Assembly: GCA_902783205.1 (NCBI GenBank) | Contig: CACZQE010000332.1 | Span: 1-8,040 of the forward strand | Length of the DNA stretch: 8,040 nucleotides | Reading direction: 5' to 3' | Source: an uncultured Lachnospiraceae bacterium | GTDB lineage: Bacteria; Bacillota_A; Clostridia; Lachnospirales; Lachnospiraceae | Part shown: one piece after another, positions 1 to 5,778 of the stretch | Layout: each line of letters starts with the position of its first letter | How positions within the stretch are numbered: position 1 is the stretch's first letter | Position numbers and translations under genes: made by a program | Notes under the pieces: model-generated | Told to the model about the DNA's origin: nothing | What the model saw: only the letters and a program-made list of their open reading frames with translations | The model's database searches: none

Positions 1-594
1 AGTCTCCATGATCAGGGAACTGCCATAACCCTTACGGTAGAAATGTGCGTATATTTTATTGCGTGTCTTCCCGTCAAGCTCAGGGAACTTTCCTGCATAC
101 CTCTCCATCTGGGGCAGAAGGTCCTCCACGGTCTGGTCCTCTGCCTCAAAGAGAAGACCGATGATCTCCCCGGAGATGCCTTTGGCCTTCAGGTCCTGCC
201 GGATAGCTTTAAAGCTCTTACGTCCACGGCGGGAAGAAAGATAATCCGAGGCATAACGTGCATCATCCGTAAAGCCCTGCTCTCCTGCATAGTCCAGGGC
301 CAGGCGGATGCTGACTGCGTCGTTGCCCGCTCTGGCAAGCTTCTCCTCAAGCTGCTTTACGGTCTGGTCCTGTTTGCACAGGATATGCATAAGATATCTC
401 TTTGCCCTGGGCAGGGCAAAGGTCATCCGGATTTCCTCAAAGTCTTCCCGGGAAATCCGCATCCCCTCTTCCAGCTTCAGGCTCTTCACTTCGGAGTGGT
501 AAAGATATATTCCCTCTGCTTCCCCCGGATCAAGGTAAATCTTTTTGCTTCCGAAAGGACGCAGGCTGATGGTATATTCGGTGCTGTCACTCAT
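1..594 (-). CDS. recX: Regulatory protein RecX (C-terminus cut by window edge)
   Basis: RecX binds RecA filaments in the cytoplasm and limits their extension and activity. I read 198 codons from an ATG at 594 with no stop before the window edge, so the C-terminus lies outside. The N-terminal third (about residues 1-55) is a variable beta-rich section. The helical RecX core follows: RAKRYLMHIL (63-72) and the LEEKLARAG stretch (82-90), then GFTDDARYASDYL (107-119), IRQDLKAKGIS (131-141) and FYRKGYGSS (185-193), which are the family's recurring three-helix signatures. It starts 12 nt after the recA stop and has only a weak purine-rich Shine-Dalgarno, so translation is probably coupled to recA and transcription shares the SOS promoter. 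A recA-recX pair is the usual arrangement in many bacteria. The assignment is firm; only the missing end is uncertain. Confidence 0.93.
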   Translation of the reverse strand, partial: MSDSTEYTISLRPFGSKKIYLDPGEAEGIYLYHSEVKSLKLEEGMRISREDFEEIRMTFALPRAKRYLMHILCKQDQTVKQLEEKLARAGNDAVSIRLALDYAGEQGFTDDARYASDYLSSRRGRKSFKAIRQDLKAKGISGEIIGLLFEAEDQTVEDLLPQMERYAGKFPELDGKTRNKIYAHFYRKGYGSSLIMET

Positions 595-606
595 AACTGC
601 CGCTTT

Positions 607-1704
607 CTAGAAGTTTTCTCCGTCGGGCTCCGCAGCCGTCTCTCCTTCCGGCTTTGCTGCGACCGGCAGTCCGTAGATTTCCCGGAGCTTGTACTCGATT
701 TCTTCCATCACATCGGCATGCTCCCGCAGATACAGCTTGGCATTCTCTCTTCCCTGGCCGATCTTCTCACCCTTGTAGGCATACCAGGAACCGCTCTTTC
801 TGACAACGTCTTCCTTAACTGCAAGATCGATCAGATCGCCTTCCCTGGAGATACCCTGGCCGAACATGATATCGAACTCCGCCTCTTTAAAGGGCGGGGC
901 CACCTTGTTCTTCACGATCTTGACCCGGGTGTGGTTGCCTATGATCTCTCCGCCCTGCTTGATTGCCTCCACTCTTCTGACATCCATACGCACGGAAGAA
1001 TAGAACTTGAGAGCGCGTCCGCCGGTGGTCACCTCGGGATTGCCGAACATGACGCCCACCTTCTCGCGGAGCTGGTTGATAAATACGACAACACAGTTGG
1101 ACTTGTCGATGACGCCGGTGAGCTTCCGCATGGCCTTGGACATCAGTCTGGCATGCAGTCCTACCTGGAGGTCATCCATGTCTCCTTCGATCTCCGCCTT
1201 GGGCACCAGGGCTGCCACGGAATCTATGATCACGATATCAAGAGCTCCTGACCGGATCATGGTCTCTGCAATCTCCAGCGCCTGCTCGCCGTTGTCAGGC
1301 TGGGAAATGTAAAGATTATCAATGTCCACGCCGATCCTGGAAGCGTACTGGGGATCCAGGGCATGCTCCGCGTCGATGAATCCGGCAATACCGTCCCTCT
1401 TCTGCGCCTCGGCGATCATATGCAGGGCCACTGTCGTCTTTCCGCTGGACTCCGGTCCGTAGATCTCGATGATCCTTCCCCGGGGCACACCGCCCACACC
1501 CAGAGCAACGTCCAGGCTGATGGAGCCGGTGGGGATGGAGCGGATGTTGATATTGGCCGCGGAATCTCCAAGCTTCATAATAGAGCCTTTTCCGAATGTC
1601 TTCTCAATCGATGCCACCGCGCTGTCCAGGGCGGCCAGTCTTCCTGCCTTGTCTTCTGATATCGTAACAGATCCTTTTCCTGTAGTATCTGATCTCTTTG
1701 CCAT
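607..1704 (-). CDS. recA: Recombinase RecA
   Basis: RecA is the ATP-dependent strand-exchange protein that coats single-stranded DNA, drives homologous recombination and triggers LexA self-cleavage. The product is 365 aa, within the family's range. Walker A GPESSGKT is at 83-90, FIDAEHALD with the catalytic Glu at 109-117, and Walker B IVIIDS at 157-162. DNA-binding loop L1 is about 171-190 and loop L2, [15 protein letters not shown], at 220-234. The C-terminal tail is acidic ([13 protein letters not shown]), as is usual. I chose ATG 1704 because AAAGGA (1714-1719) lies 9 nt upstream. An in-frame ATG at 1725 has no ribosome site, and extending further would put the promoter -10 inside the coding region. 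Loop L1 reads [13 protein letters not shown] where GxMGDxxVGLQAR is usual, so Asp177 replaces a nearly invariant Gly. recX follows 12 nt downstream. Confidence 0.98.
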   Translation of the reverse strand: MAKRSDTTGKGSVTISEDKAGRLAALDSAVASIEKTFGKGSIMKLGDSAANINIRSIPTGSISLDVALGVGGVPRGRIIEIYGPESSGKTTVALHMIAEAQKRDGIAGFIDAEHALDPQYASRIGVDIDNLYISQPDNGEQALEIAETMIRSGALDIVIIDSVAALVPKAEIEGDMDDLQVGLHARLMSKAMRKLTGVIDKSNCVVVFINQLREKVGVMFGNPEVTTGGRALKFYSSVRMDVRRVEAIKQGGEIIGNHTRVKIVKNKVAPPFKEAEFDIMFGQGISREGDLIDLAVKEDVVRKSGSWYAYKGEKIGQGRENAKLYLREHADVMEEIEYKLREIYGLPVAAKPEGETAAEPDGENF

Positions 1705-1713
1705 GCTGATAAT

Positions 1714-1719
1714 TCCTTT
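1714..1719 (-). promoter_or_regulatory. recA ribosome binding site (decides the start)
   Basis: AAAGGA on the minus strand lies 9 nt before the ATG at 1704. The alternative in-frame ATG at 1725 overlaps the bases just upstream of this motif and has no purine-rich site of its own, so 1704 is preferred. Confidence 0.75.
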
Positions 1720-1747
1720 CTCCATACTATGTTCTGAACTGATACAC

Positions 1748-1776
1748 AGTATATCACAGATCAAAAAACAAAACAA
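1748..1776 (-). promoter_or_regulatory. recA promoter (sigma-A type)
   Basis: On the minus strand, -35 TTGTTT (1771-1776) is separated by exactly 17 nt from -10 TATACT (1748-1753), a strong match to the vegetative consensus. Initiation would fall near 1741, giving a leader of about 35-40 nt before the recA ATG. The -35 lies inside an imperfect LexA box and a perfect-core box sits immediately upstream. The 119-nt gap after queF shows no convincing terminator, so read-through from queF may add basal recA expression. Confidence 0.8.
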
Positions 1777-1782
1777 GTGTTC
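1771..1782 (-). promoter_or_regulatory. Second, imperfect LexA box over the recA -35
   Basis: GAAC-ACTT-GTTT on the minus strand matches GAACRNRYGTTY except for one spacer position (T instead of a purine). Its second half-site is part of the -35 hexamer TTGTTT. Its centre lies 15 bp from the centre of the perfect box, so the two are arranged in tandem. A further palindrome, GTTCAGAAC (1731-1739), sits near the expected transcription start. Confidence 0.55.
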
Positions 1783-1785
1783 TGT

Positions 1786-1797
1786 GAACATTTGTTC
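1786..1797 (-). promoter_or_regulatory. LexA (SOS) operator, perfect core
   Basis: GAAC-AAAT-GTTC on the minus strand matches the Bacillus-type LexA (DinR) consensus GAACRNRYGTTY at every defined position. It ends 10 bp upstream of the recA -35 hexamer. This is where a Firmicute recA operator is expected, and it implies repression by LexA until DNA damage. The match to the consensus is seen in the sequence; LexA binding is inferred. Confidence 0.85.
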
Positions 1798-1823
1798 TGT
1801 TTTTTTATGGCCGGGCTTCTTTT

Positions 1824-2324
1824 CTACCGATTATCGACCTGCTCCGGATACATATCGTGGTTTGCCAGGCGGTCAAAAGCCACCTGCTCCCACCTGGTCC
1901 CCTTCCTGCCGTAATTGGCATAGGGATCGATGGAGATACCTCCTCTGGGGGTGAACTTTCCCCAGACTTCGATATATTTGGGATCCATCACCCTGATCAG
2001 GTCTTTCATGATGATATTGATACAGTCCTCATGAAAGTCACCGTGGTTGCGGAAACTGAAGAGATAGATCTTCAGGGACTTGCTCTCCACCATCCGGACA
2101 TCGGGCACATAGGAAATGTAAATGGTCGCGAAGTCCGGCTGGCCGGTCAGGGGACAGAGGCTGGTAAACTCGGGACAGTTGAACTTCACGAAATAGTCGT
2201 TGTCCTGATGTTTGTTCTCGAAGGTTTCCAGCACTTCCGGCGCATAGTCCTGCGGATAATTGTTTTCATTTGCTTTCAAAAGAGTGAGTCCGCTCACTGA
2301 TTCTTTGGTTCTTTCACTCGTCAT
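1824..2324 (-). CDS. queF: NADPH-dependent 7-cyano-7-deazaguanine reductase QueF
   Basis: QueF reduces the nitrile of preQ0 to the aminomethyl of preQ1, using two NADPH, in the queuosine tRNA-modification pathway. At 166 aa it is the short unimodular type found in Bacillus. The catalytic Cys57 sits in [12 protein letters not shown], with the proton-relay Asp64 seven residues on. The QueF signature [15 protein letters not shown] spans 80-94 and is followed by GDFHED with the substrate-binding Glu99. The start ATG (2322-2324) overlaps the folA stop as ATGA, and AGGAGAG lies about 7 nt upstream within folA, so translation is coupled. No other queuosine gene is in the window. I looked for a preQ1 riboswitch before the operon and saw none. 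The protein family call is secure. Confidence 0.97.
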   Translation of the reverse strand: MTSERTKESVSGLTLLKANENNYPQDYAPEVLETFENKHQDNDYFVKFNCPEFTSLCPLTGQPDFATIYISYVPDVRMVESKSLKIYLFSFRNHGDFHEDCINIIMKDLIRVMDPKYIEVWGKFTPRGGISIDPYANYGRKGTRWEQVAFDRLANHDMYPEQVDNR

Positions 2325-2845
2325 CTTTTTCTCTCCTGTTCTTTACCCTGTCCGGCAGCCTGATTGACATAGCTGTCAAAATGGTATCGGAACTCTCCGT
2401 ATTCTTTCTCGTCTCCCTTTTTTTCAAGGATCCAGCCTTCTTCCCGATCCAGATCAGGCATAAATGTATCAGCGTCAAACTGATGCTCGATCCGTGTGAT
2501 CAGGGCCCTGCTGCAGAGGGGCAGCAGCATCCGGTAGATCGTGCCGCCTCCCGCCACGTATATTCTTCTGCCGGGATAGTTCCCGGTCTCTTCTTCCAGC
2601 TCGCGGGCCGAATGAACGACCACCGCCCCTTTTCCGTCGTATTCCCGGTCGTGGGTGATCACGATATTGACTCTGTTTTTCAGCGGTTTCCCTCCGGGGA
2701 AGCTTTCCAGGGTCTTCCGCCCCATAACGATCACCTGGCCTGTCGTCTGCGCGGCAAAGAACTTCATGTCTTCGGGGATGTGGGCCAGCAGGCCGCCGTC
2801 TTTTCCGATACCCCAGTTTCTGTCTGCTGCTGCGATCAGTATCAT
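2321..2845 (-). CDS. folA: Dihydrofolate reductase
   Basis: DHFR reduces dihydrofolate to tetrahydrofolate with NADPH, replacing the cofactor that thymidylate synthase consumes. The product is 174 aa. Visible motifs are [13 protein letters not shown] (2-14), IPEDMKFF (23-30) with the substrate-protonating acidic residue Asp26, [18 protein letters not shown] (41-58), IVIT (61-64) and GGGTIY (99-104), which lines the cofactor site. The Trp usually found before His/Asn-Leu-Pro (E. coli Trp22) is Ala21 here, in [10 protein letters not shown] start at ATG 2845 because AGGAGG (2852-2857) is 6 nt upstream. The in-frame ATG at 2851 would abut the Shine-Dalgarno with no spacer and adds only Met-Lys. 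The C-terminus ends in a hydrophilic, charged tail after FDSYV. It is coupled to thyA upstream and queF downstream. Confidence 0.96.
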   Translation of the reverse strand: MILIAAADRNWGIGKDGGLLAHIPEDMKFFAAQTTGQVIVMGRKTLESFPGGKPLKNRVNIVITHDREYDGKGAVVVHSARELEEETGNYPGRRIYVAGGGTIYRMLLPLCSRALITRIEHQFDADTFMPDLDREEGWILEKKGDEKEYGEFRYHFDSYVNQAAGQGKEQERKR

Positions 2846-2851
2846 CTTCAT

Positions 2852-2857
2852 CCTCCT
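2852..2857 (-). promoter_or_regulatory. folA Shine-Dalgarno overlapping the thyA stop
   Basis: A perfect AGGAGG lies 6 nt before ATG 2845 and directly against ATG 2851, so it favours 2845 as the start. The thyA stop TAG (2856-2858) shares its last two bases with this motif. Ribosomes finishing thyA therefore arrive on the folA initiation site, which points to coupled, balanced synthesis. Confidence 0.85.
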
Positions 2858-3686
2858 AGATTGCTATGGGAATATTCTTAACCTGAGGGCCGGTTTTGTA
2901 ATCTTCGATCGTGAAATCATCTACTGTAAAGTCATAGAAGTTCTTCACATCGGGATTGAGCTTTACTTTGGGCGCCGGATAGATGGGCCGCTCGATCAGT
3001 TCTCTGATGATGGGGATATGCCTGTCATAAATATGGGCATCTGCAATAACATGCATGAGCTGGCCAGGTTCAAATCCCGTGGCCTGGGCAATCATCATCA
3101 GCAGTGCGGCATACTGGACCACGTTCCAGTTATTGGCTGCCAGCACATCCTGGGACCGCTGATTTAATACCGCGTTAAGCTTATTGCCTGTCACATTGAA
3201 AGTCATGCTGTAGGCACAGGGGTAGAGGTTCATTTCATGAAGATCCTCATGAACATAGAGATTGGTCATGATCCTGCGGCTGAAGGGATTCTCCTTCAGG
3301 TCAAAGAGGACCCTGTCCACCTGGTCCATTTCCCCTTCTTTATACTTATGTTTCCTGCCCAGCTGATAGCCGTAGGCTTTTCCGATGGACCCGTCCTCGT
3401 CAGCCCATTCATCCCAGATATGGCTGTTCAGGTCATGTACATTATTGGACTTCTTCTGCCAGATCCAGAGGATCTCGTCAATGGCGGACCGGATGTAGGT
3501 CTTGCGCAGGGTTATGGCAGGAAACTCTTCCGACAGATCGTAACGGTTGACGATTCCGAACCGTTTGATCGTGTAGGCGCTGCTTCCGTCCTCCCATTTG
3601 GGACGCACCTTCTCTCCTTCCGTACTGTATCCCTTTTCCAGGATCTCCCTGCACATCCGGATAAATATTTTATCTGCTTTACTCAT
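2856..3686 (-). CDS. thyA: Thymidylate synthase (ThyA type)
   Basis: ThyA converts dUMP to dTMP using methylene-tetrahydrofolate and releases dihydrofolate, the substrate of the FolA encoded next. The 276-aa product has the catalytic Cys157 in NLYPCAYSMTF. The phosphate-binding Arg pair is in NPFSRRIMTN (133-142), and RSQD (177-180) with Asn188 contacts dUMP. HIYDRH (218-223) carries the His/Tyr that hold the sugar. EILWIWQ (71-77) and NSHIWDEWADEDG (87-99) are also typical. The residue after the catalytic Cys is Ala, where the best-known ThyA enzymes have His. ATG 3686 follows GGGAGG (3691-3696) closely. An in-frame TTG at 3698 overlaps that ribosome site and is rejected. thyA heads a thyA-folA-queF unit, with a likely promoter at 3763-3790. 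Confidence 0.97.
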   Translation of the reverse strand: MSKADKIFIRMCREILEKGYSTEGEKVRPKWEDGSSAYTIKRFGIVNRYDLSEEFPAITLRKTYIRSAIDEILWIWQKKSNNVHDLNSHIWDEWADEDGSIGKAYGYQLGRKHKYKEGEMDQVDRVLFDLKENPFSRRIMTNLYVHEDLHEMNLYPCAYSMTFNVTGNKLNAVLNQRSQDVLAANNWNVVQYAALLMMIAQATGFEPGQLMHVIADAHIYDRHIPIIRELIERPIYPAPKVKLNPDVKNFYDFTVDDFTIEDYKTGPQVKNIPIAI

Positions 3687-3762
3687 GTTTCCTCCCAACC
3701 GGGCGGGACAAAAGAGTCCTTTTCCTGCCCTTTATAAATGTGTCCTGCGGGTATAAACGCAT

Positions 3763-3790
3763 AATATATGTGATTTGCTTTTCAATGCAA
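3763..3790 (-). promoter_or_regulatory. Probable thyA operon promoter
   Basis: On the minus strand, TTGCAT (3785-3790) is followed after 16 nt by TATATT (3763-3768). Choosing TATTAT (3761-3766) instead gives an 18-nt spacer. Either would start transcription about 65-75 nt before the thyA ATG. It overlaps the opposite-strand promoter of the small membrane gene. Both -35 hexamers fall in the short inverted repeat TTTGC...GCAAA (3774-3778 and 3787-3791). Confidence 0.55.
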
Positions 3791-3803
3791 AAAGTATTAC
3801 AAT
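3775..3803 (+). promoter_or_regulatory. Promoter of the small membrane-protein gene
   Basis: TTGCTT (3775-3780), an exact 17-nt spacer and TACAAT (3798-3803) form a good sigma-A type promoter. Transcription would begin near 3810, just ahead of the Shine-Dalgarno AGGAGG (3818-3823), so the 5' leader would be very short. It shares sequence with the divergent thyA promoter, so polymerase probably cannot occupy both at once. Confidence 0.65.
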
Positions 3804-3817
3804 AAGGTATCAAACAC

Positions 3818-3823
3818 AGGAGG
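3818..3823 (+). promoter_or_regulatory. Perfect Shine-Dalgarno of the small gene
   Basis: AGGAGG lies 8 nt before ATG 3832, which is optimal spacing. It is the main evidence that translation starts at 3832 and not at the in-frame ATG at 3775, which lies upstream of the predicted transcription start. Confidence 0.85.
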
Positions 3824-3831
3824 TTAAGCCT

Positions 3832-4098
3832 ATGAAAAAGTCTGTTTTTACCTTTGCTGCGGCAATTCTCATGGTGCTTGCTGCCGCTTCCGTGCTTTTA
3901 CTGTTCCTTGACAAAGAGCAGATTGATGCCCGGAGGCTTCTGGGAAAGGCAGCCGCCGAAGCGGAGCCGGAAGAAGACATCCTGAACACTGAAGCTGCTC
4001 CTGAAGGGGAGATTCCTCTTAAGCAGGAGAAAATCCCTTCCAAAGCAAAGCGCGGTTATATCAGACTCCGGCTTCATGAACCGGAAACTGTATCATAA
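3832..4098 (+). CDS. Small single-pass membrane or exported protein, function unknown
   Basis: I do not recognise this 88-residue protein. Residues 2-3 are Lys-Lys, followed by an unbroken hydrophobic, Ala/Leu-rich segment at about 5-26. This is either a membrane anchor or an uncleaved signal; there is no cysteine, so it is not a lipoprotein. Next come a charged DKEQIDARR stretch (27-35), an acidic Ala/Glu/Pro-rich section (40-62) with low-complexity, probably disordered character, and a basic patch KAKRGYIRLRLH (71-82). By the positive-inside rule, the two N-terminal lysines put the C-terminal 60 residues outside the membrane. The gene is monocistronic and the only one on the plus strand. 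It has a 17-nt-spaced promoter, a perfect AGGAGG and a hairpin just after the stop, which together support it being real. Without homology its role is open. Confidence 0.8.
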   Translation: MKKSVFTFAAAILMVLAAASVLLLFLDKEQIDARRLLGKAAAEAEPEEDILNTEAAPEGEIPLKQEKIPSKAKRGYIRLRLHEPETVS

Positions 4099-4104
4099 GT
4101 CCCG

Positions 4105-4134
4105 AAGGCTGTGAGATTCCTATCTCGCAGCCTT
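4105..4134 (+). terminator. Hairpin after the small gene, overlapping the end of hslO
   Basis: A 12-bp stem (AAGGCTGTGAGA paired with TCTCGCAGCCTT, one T-G wobble) encloses a 6-nt loop. It begins 6 nt after the stop of the plus-strand gene. The following bases are only moderately T-rich (TTTAACATTTCTTT), so it is a plausible but imperfect intrinsic terminator for that gene. The convergent hslO stop codon (4120-4122) lies in the loop region and the stem's 3' arm encodes the last hslO residues. On the minus strand no T-run follows, so termination of hslO here is doubtful. Confidence 0.55.
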
Positions 4135-4998
4135 TAACATTTCTTTCAGTTCGTCTACTGTAAACACATAGTGGCTGTTGCAGAAATGGCAGTTGACCTC
4201 GATAGGCTTACCTTCCCGGATCATGGACTCAAGTTCCTTCTTTCCCACGCTGATGACAGCCTTCTCCACACGCTCCCTGCTGCAGTTGCAGTAATAAGCG
4301 GCCGGCATCCTGTCATCTACGTGCATATCAAGACCTGCCAGAAGCTCCCCGATCATCTGCTCGGGCGTCTGCCCCCGGTCAAGGTGATCCGTCACCGAGG
4401 AAAATCCCCTGATACTTTCTTCAAGTCTGCTGATCGTCTCCTCTGAAGCAAAGGGCATCAGCTGTATGATAAATCCGCCTGCCCTGCGGACTGTATTGTT
4501 CTTATTCATCAGAACTCCCAGGGCCACGGAGGTGGGAATCTGCTCCGAGGAGGCAAAATAGTAGGTCAGGTCCTCGGCTATCTCTCCGGATACCAGGCTG
4601 GTCTGTCCGCTGTAGGGTTCCTTCAGACCAAGATCCTTGATCACGGTCAGCACGCCGTTTCCCAGGGCGCCGCCTACATCCAGCTTTCCTGCCGGTGTCG
4701 GGGGAAGGTTGACTGCGTTATTGTGTACATATCCCTTGACCCTGGCGCGGGCATCTGCCGTTACGCCCAGTCCCCCGACCGGTCCGTCACACCGGATCTG
4801 GATCGTGACCAGGTCTGTCTCATTTTTGCACATGGCTCCCATCATGGCGCCGGCGCTTAAGAGTCTTCCCAGAGCGGCAGTGATGATGGGGCTGGTATCG
4901 TGGATCCGCCTCGCTTCTTCCACCAGGTCCGCCGTCTGCGCGGCAAAGAACCTGATCTGGTTATCTGCTGCCATCCCTCTGATTACATAGTCACTCAT
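4120..4998 (-). CDS. hslO: Hsp33 redox-regulated chaperonin
   Basis: Hsp33 is a cytoplasmic holdase switched on by oxidation. Its reduced form holds zinc through four cysteines; disulfide formation with partial unfolding exposes the client-binding surface. The 292-aa length is normal. The N-terminal domain begins SDYVIRGMA and carries RCDGPVGGLGVTADARARVKGYV (69-91) and the conserved region GNGVLTVIKDLGLKEPYSGQ (113-132). The zinc centre is complete: CNC (Cys237, Cys239) and CHFC (Cys270, Cys273). ATG 4998 follows AGGAGAG with about 4 nt spacing. The start overlaps the upstream methyltransferase by 8 nt, so translation is probably coupled. Its stop codon lies inside a hairpin shared with the convergent small gene. 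It is the last gene of the addA-cls-methyltransferase-hslO run. Confidence 0.97.
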   Translation of the reverse strand: MSDYVIRGMAADNQIRFFAAQTADLVEEARRIHDTSPIITAALGRLLSAGAMMGAMCKNETDLVTIQIRCDGPVGGLGVTADARARVKGYVHNNAVNLPPTPAGKLDVGGALGNGVLTVIKDLGLKEPYSGQTSLVSGEIAEDLTYYFASSEQIPTSVALGVLMNKNNTVRRAGGFIIQLMPFASEETISRLEESIRGFSSVTDHLDRGQTPEQMIGELLAGLDMHVDDRMPAAYYCNCSRERVEKAVISVGKKELESMIREGKPIEVNCHFCNSHYVFTVDELKEMLKAAR

Positions 4999-5749
4999 TG
5001 TTCTCTCCTAACTCCTGCTTTCTGCATACAAACAGGATCCTTTCACTTGTGTCATCTGCGGGTCTCATGCTGTAGCCGTCAAAGGCCTTTTTCAGAACAA
5101 GCCCGCTCTGCCGGATCAGTCCGGCAATCATTTCATATGTATAGCCGGCCTGAACATGCATTTCCGAGAACTTTCTGTATCTTCCGTCCTCTTCCCTGAC
5201 AAAAACATTCAGGTCGATATAGTTTCTTCTTTCTTCTTCCTCGTAGCGGTTATACCAGATGAAACTCACCCGGTCCCGGTCTTCCGCGATCACACTGTCC
5301 CCGATGACATCCCGGTATTTGTGCTCCGTATTTATATCAAAGACAAAAAATCCTCCCGGATCCAGGTAGTTCCTGACCAGGGAAAAGACTTCAAGCAGCT
5401 CCTCCTCCGACAGAATATAATTGAGACTGTCACAGACCGATATGACCGCTCCCACTGTTCCGTAGAGTTCGAATTCTCTCATGTCCTGGAGAAGATAGAG
5501 AATGCCGTCAGGGGAATTCTCCCTTGCGATCTGCAGCATGTCCAGGGAGGCGTCAATGCCGATCATATCGTATCCGGCCCGGTCCATCAGCCGGGTCATC
5601 TTGCCGGTTCCGCATCCCAGGTCCAGGGCAAGTCCTCCCGTCATCCCTTCCTCTCTGAGAAGAGAAAGGATCCTGTCTGCCCATTCCCGGTAAGGCACGT
5701 CATCCATCAGGCTGTCATAGACCCTGGCAAAACTTTCATACACTTCCAT
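4991..5749 (-). CDS. Class I SAM-dependent methyltransferase, substrate unknown
   Basis: A 252-aa cytoplasmic protein with the Rossmann-fold methyltransferase signatures in order: motif I LDLGCGTGKM (42-51), which binds SAM; the acidic end of strand beta-2 in GIDASLDML (64-72); QDMREF (88-93) for the adenine edge; and VCDSLNYI (105-112) plus LDPGGFFVFDINT (129-141) for the later strands. The N-terminus YESFARVYDSLMDDVPY is typical of UbiE/Methyltransf_25-like enzymes. After about 140 comes a beta-rich insert with many acidic and aromatic residues, probably the substrate-binding cap. I start at ATG 5749, where AAGGAG (5759-5764) is 9 nt upstream. Longer in-frame reading would run into the end of cls. 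Small molecule, lipid, RNA or protein cannot be chosen as substrate from sequence alone. Confidence 0.9.
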   Translation of the reverse strand: MEVYESFARVYDSLMDDVPYREWADRILSLLREEGMTGGLALDLGCGTGKMTRLMDRAGYDMIGIDASLDMLQIARENSPDGILYLLQDMREFELYGTVGAVISVCDSLNYILSEEELLEVFSLVRNYLDPGGFFVFDINTEHKYRDVIGDSVIAEDRDRVSFIWYNRYEEEERRNYIDLNVFVREEDGRYRKFSEMHVQAGYTYEMIAGLIRQSGLVLKKAFDGYSMRPADDTSERILFVCRKQELGENNE

Positions 5750-5778
5750 AGCAAAAAACTCCTTCCCGGGCCGGTCCT

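Noticed and set aside
43..1251. 402-codon open frame on the plus strand across recX and recA
   Set aside because: It is antisense to two clearly recognised genes, has no ribosome site at its start and encodes no recognisable motif. It reflects codon bias of recA/recX. The plus-strand frames at 5156-5926 and 6427-7230 are rejected for the same reason.
1798..1823. Possible terminator between queF and recA
   Set aside because: The GC-rich GCCCGGCC followed by seven A (minus strand) lacks a proper stem and has no T-run in the direction of transcription.
3687..3698. TTG start for thyA four codons upstream
   Set aside because: The added codons are the Shine-Dalgarno itself (GGGAGG). ATG 3686 is the proper start.
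3687..3760. preQ1 or folate riboswitch ahead of thyA-folA-queF
   Set aside because: The leader is short, and I could not find a preQ1-type pseudoknot or a folate (THF) aptamer core in it.
2744..4951. 19-nt identical direct repeat (2744-2762 and 4933-4951)
   Set aside because: Both copies encode the same short peptide, FFAAQT, within folA and hslO in the same reading frame. The surroundings differ and there are no other copies, so it looks like chance similarity and not a mobile or recombination site.
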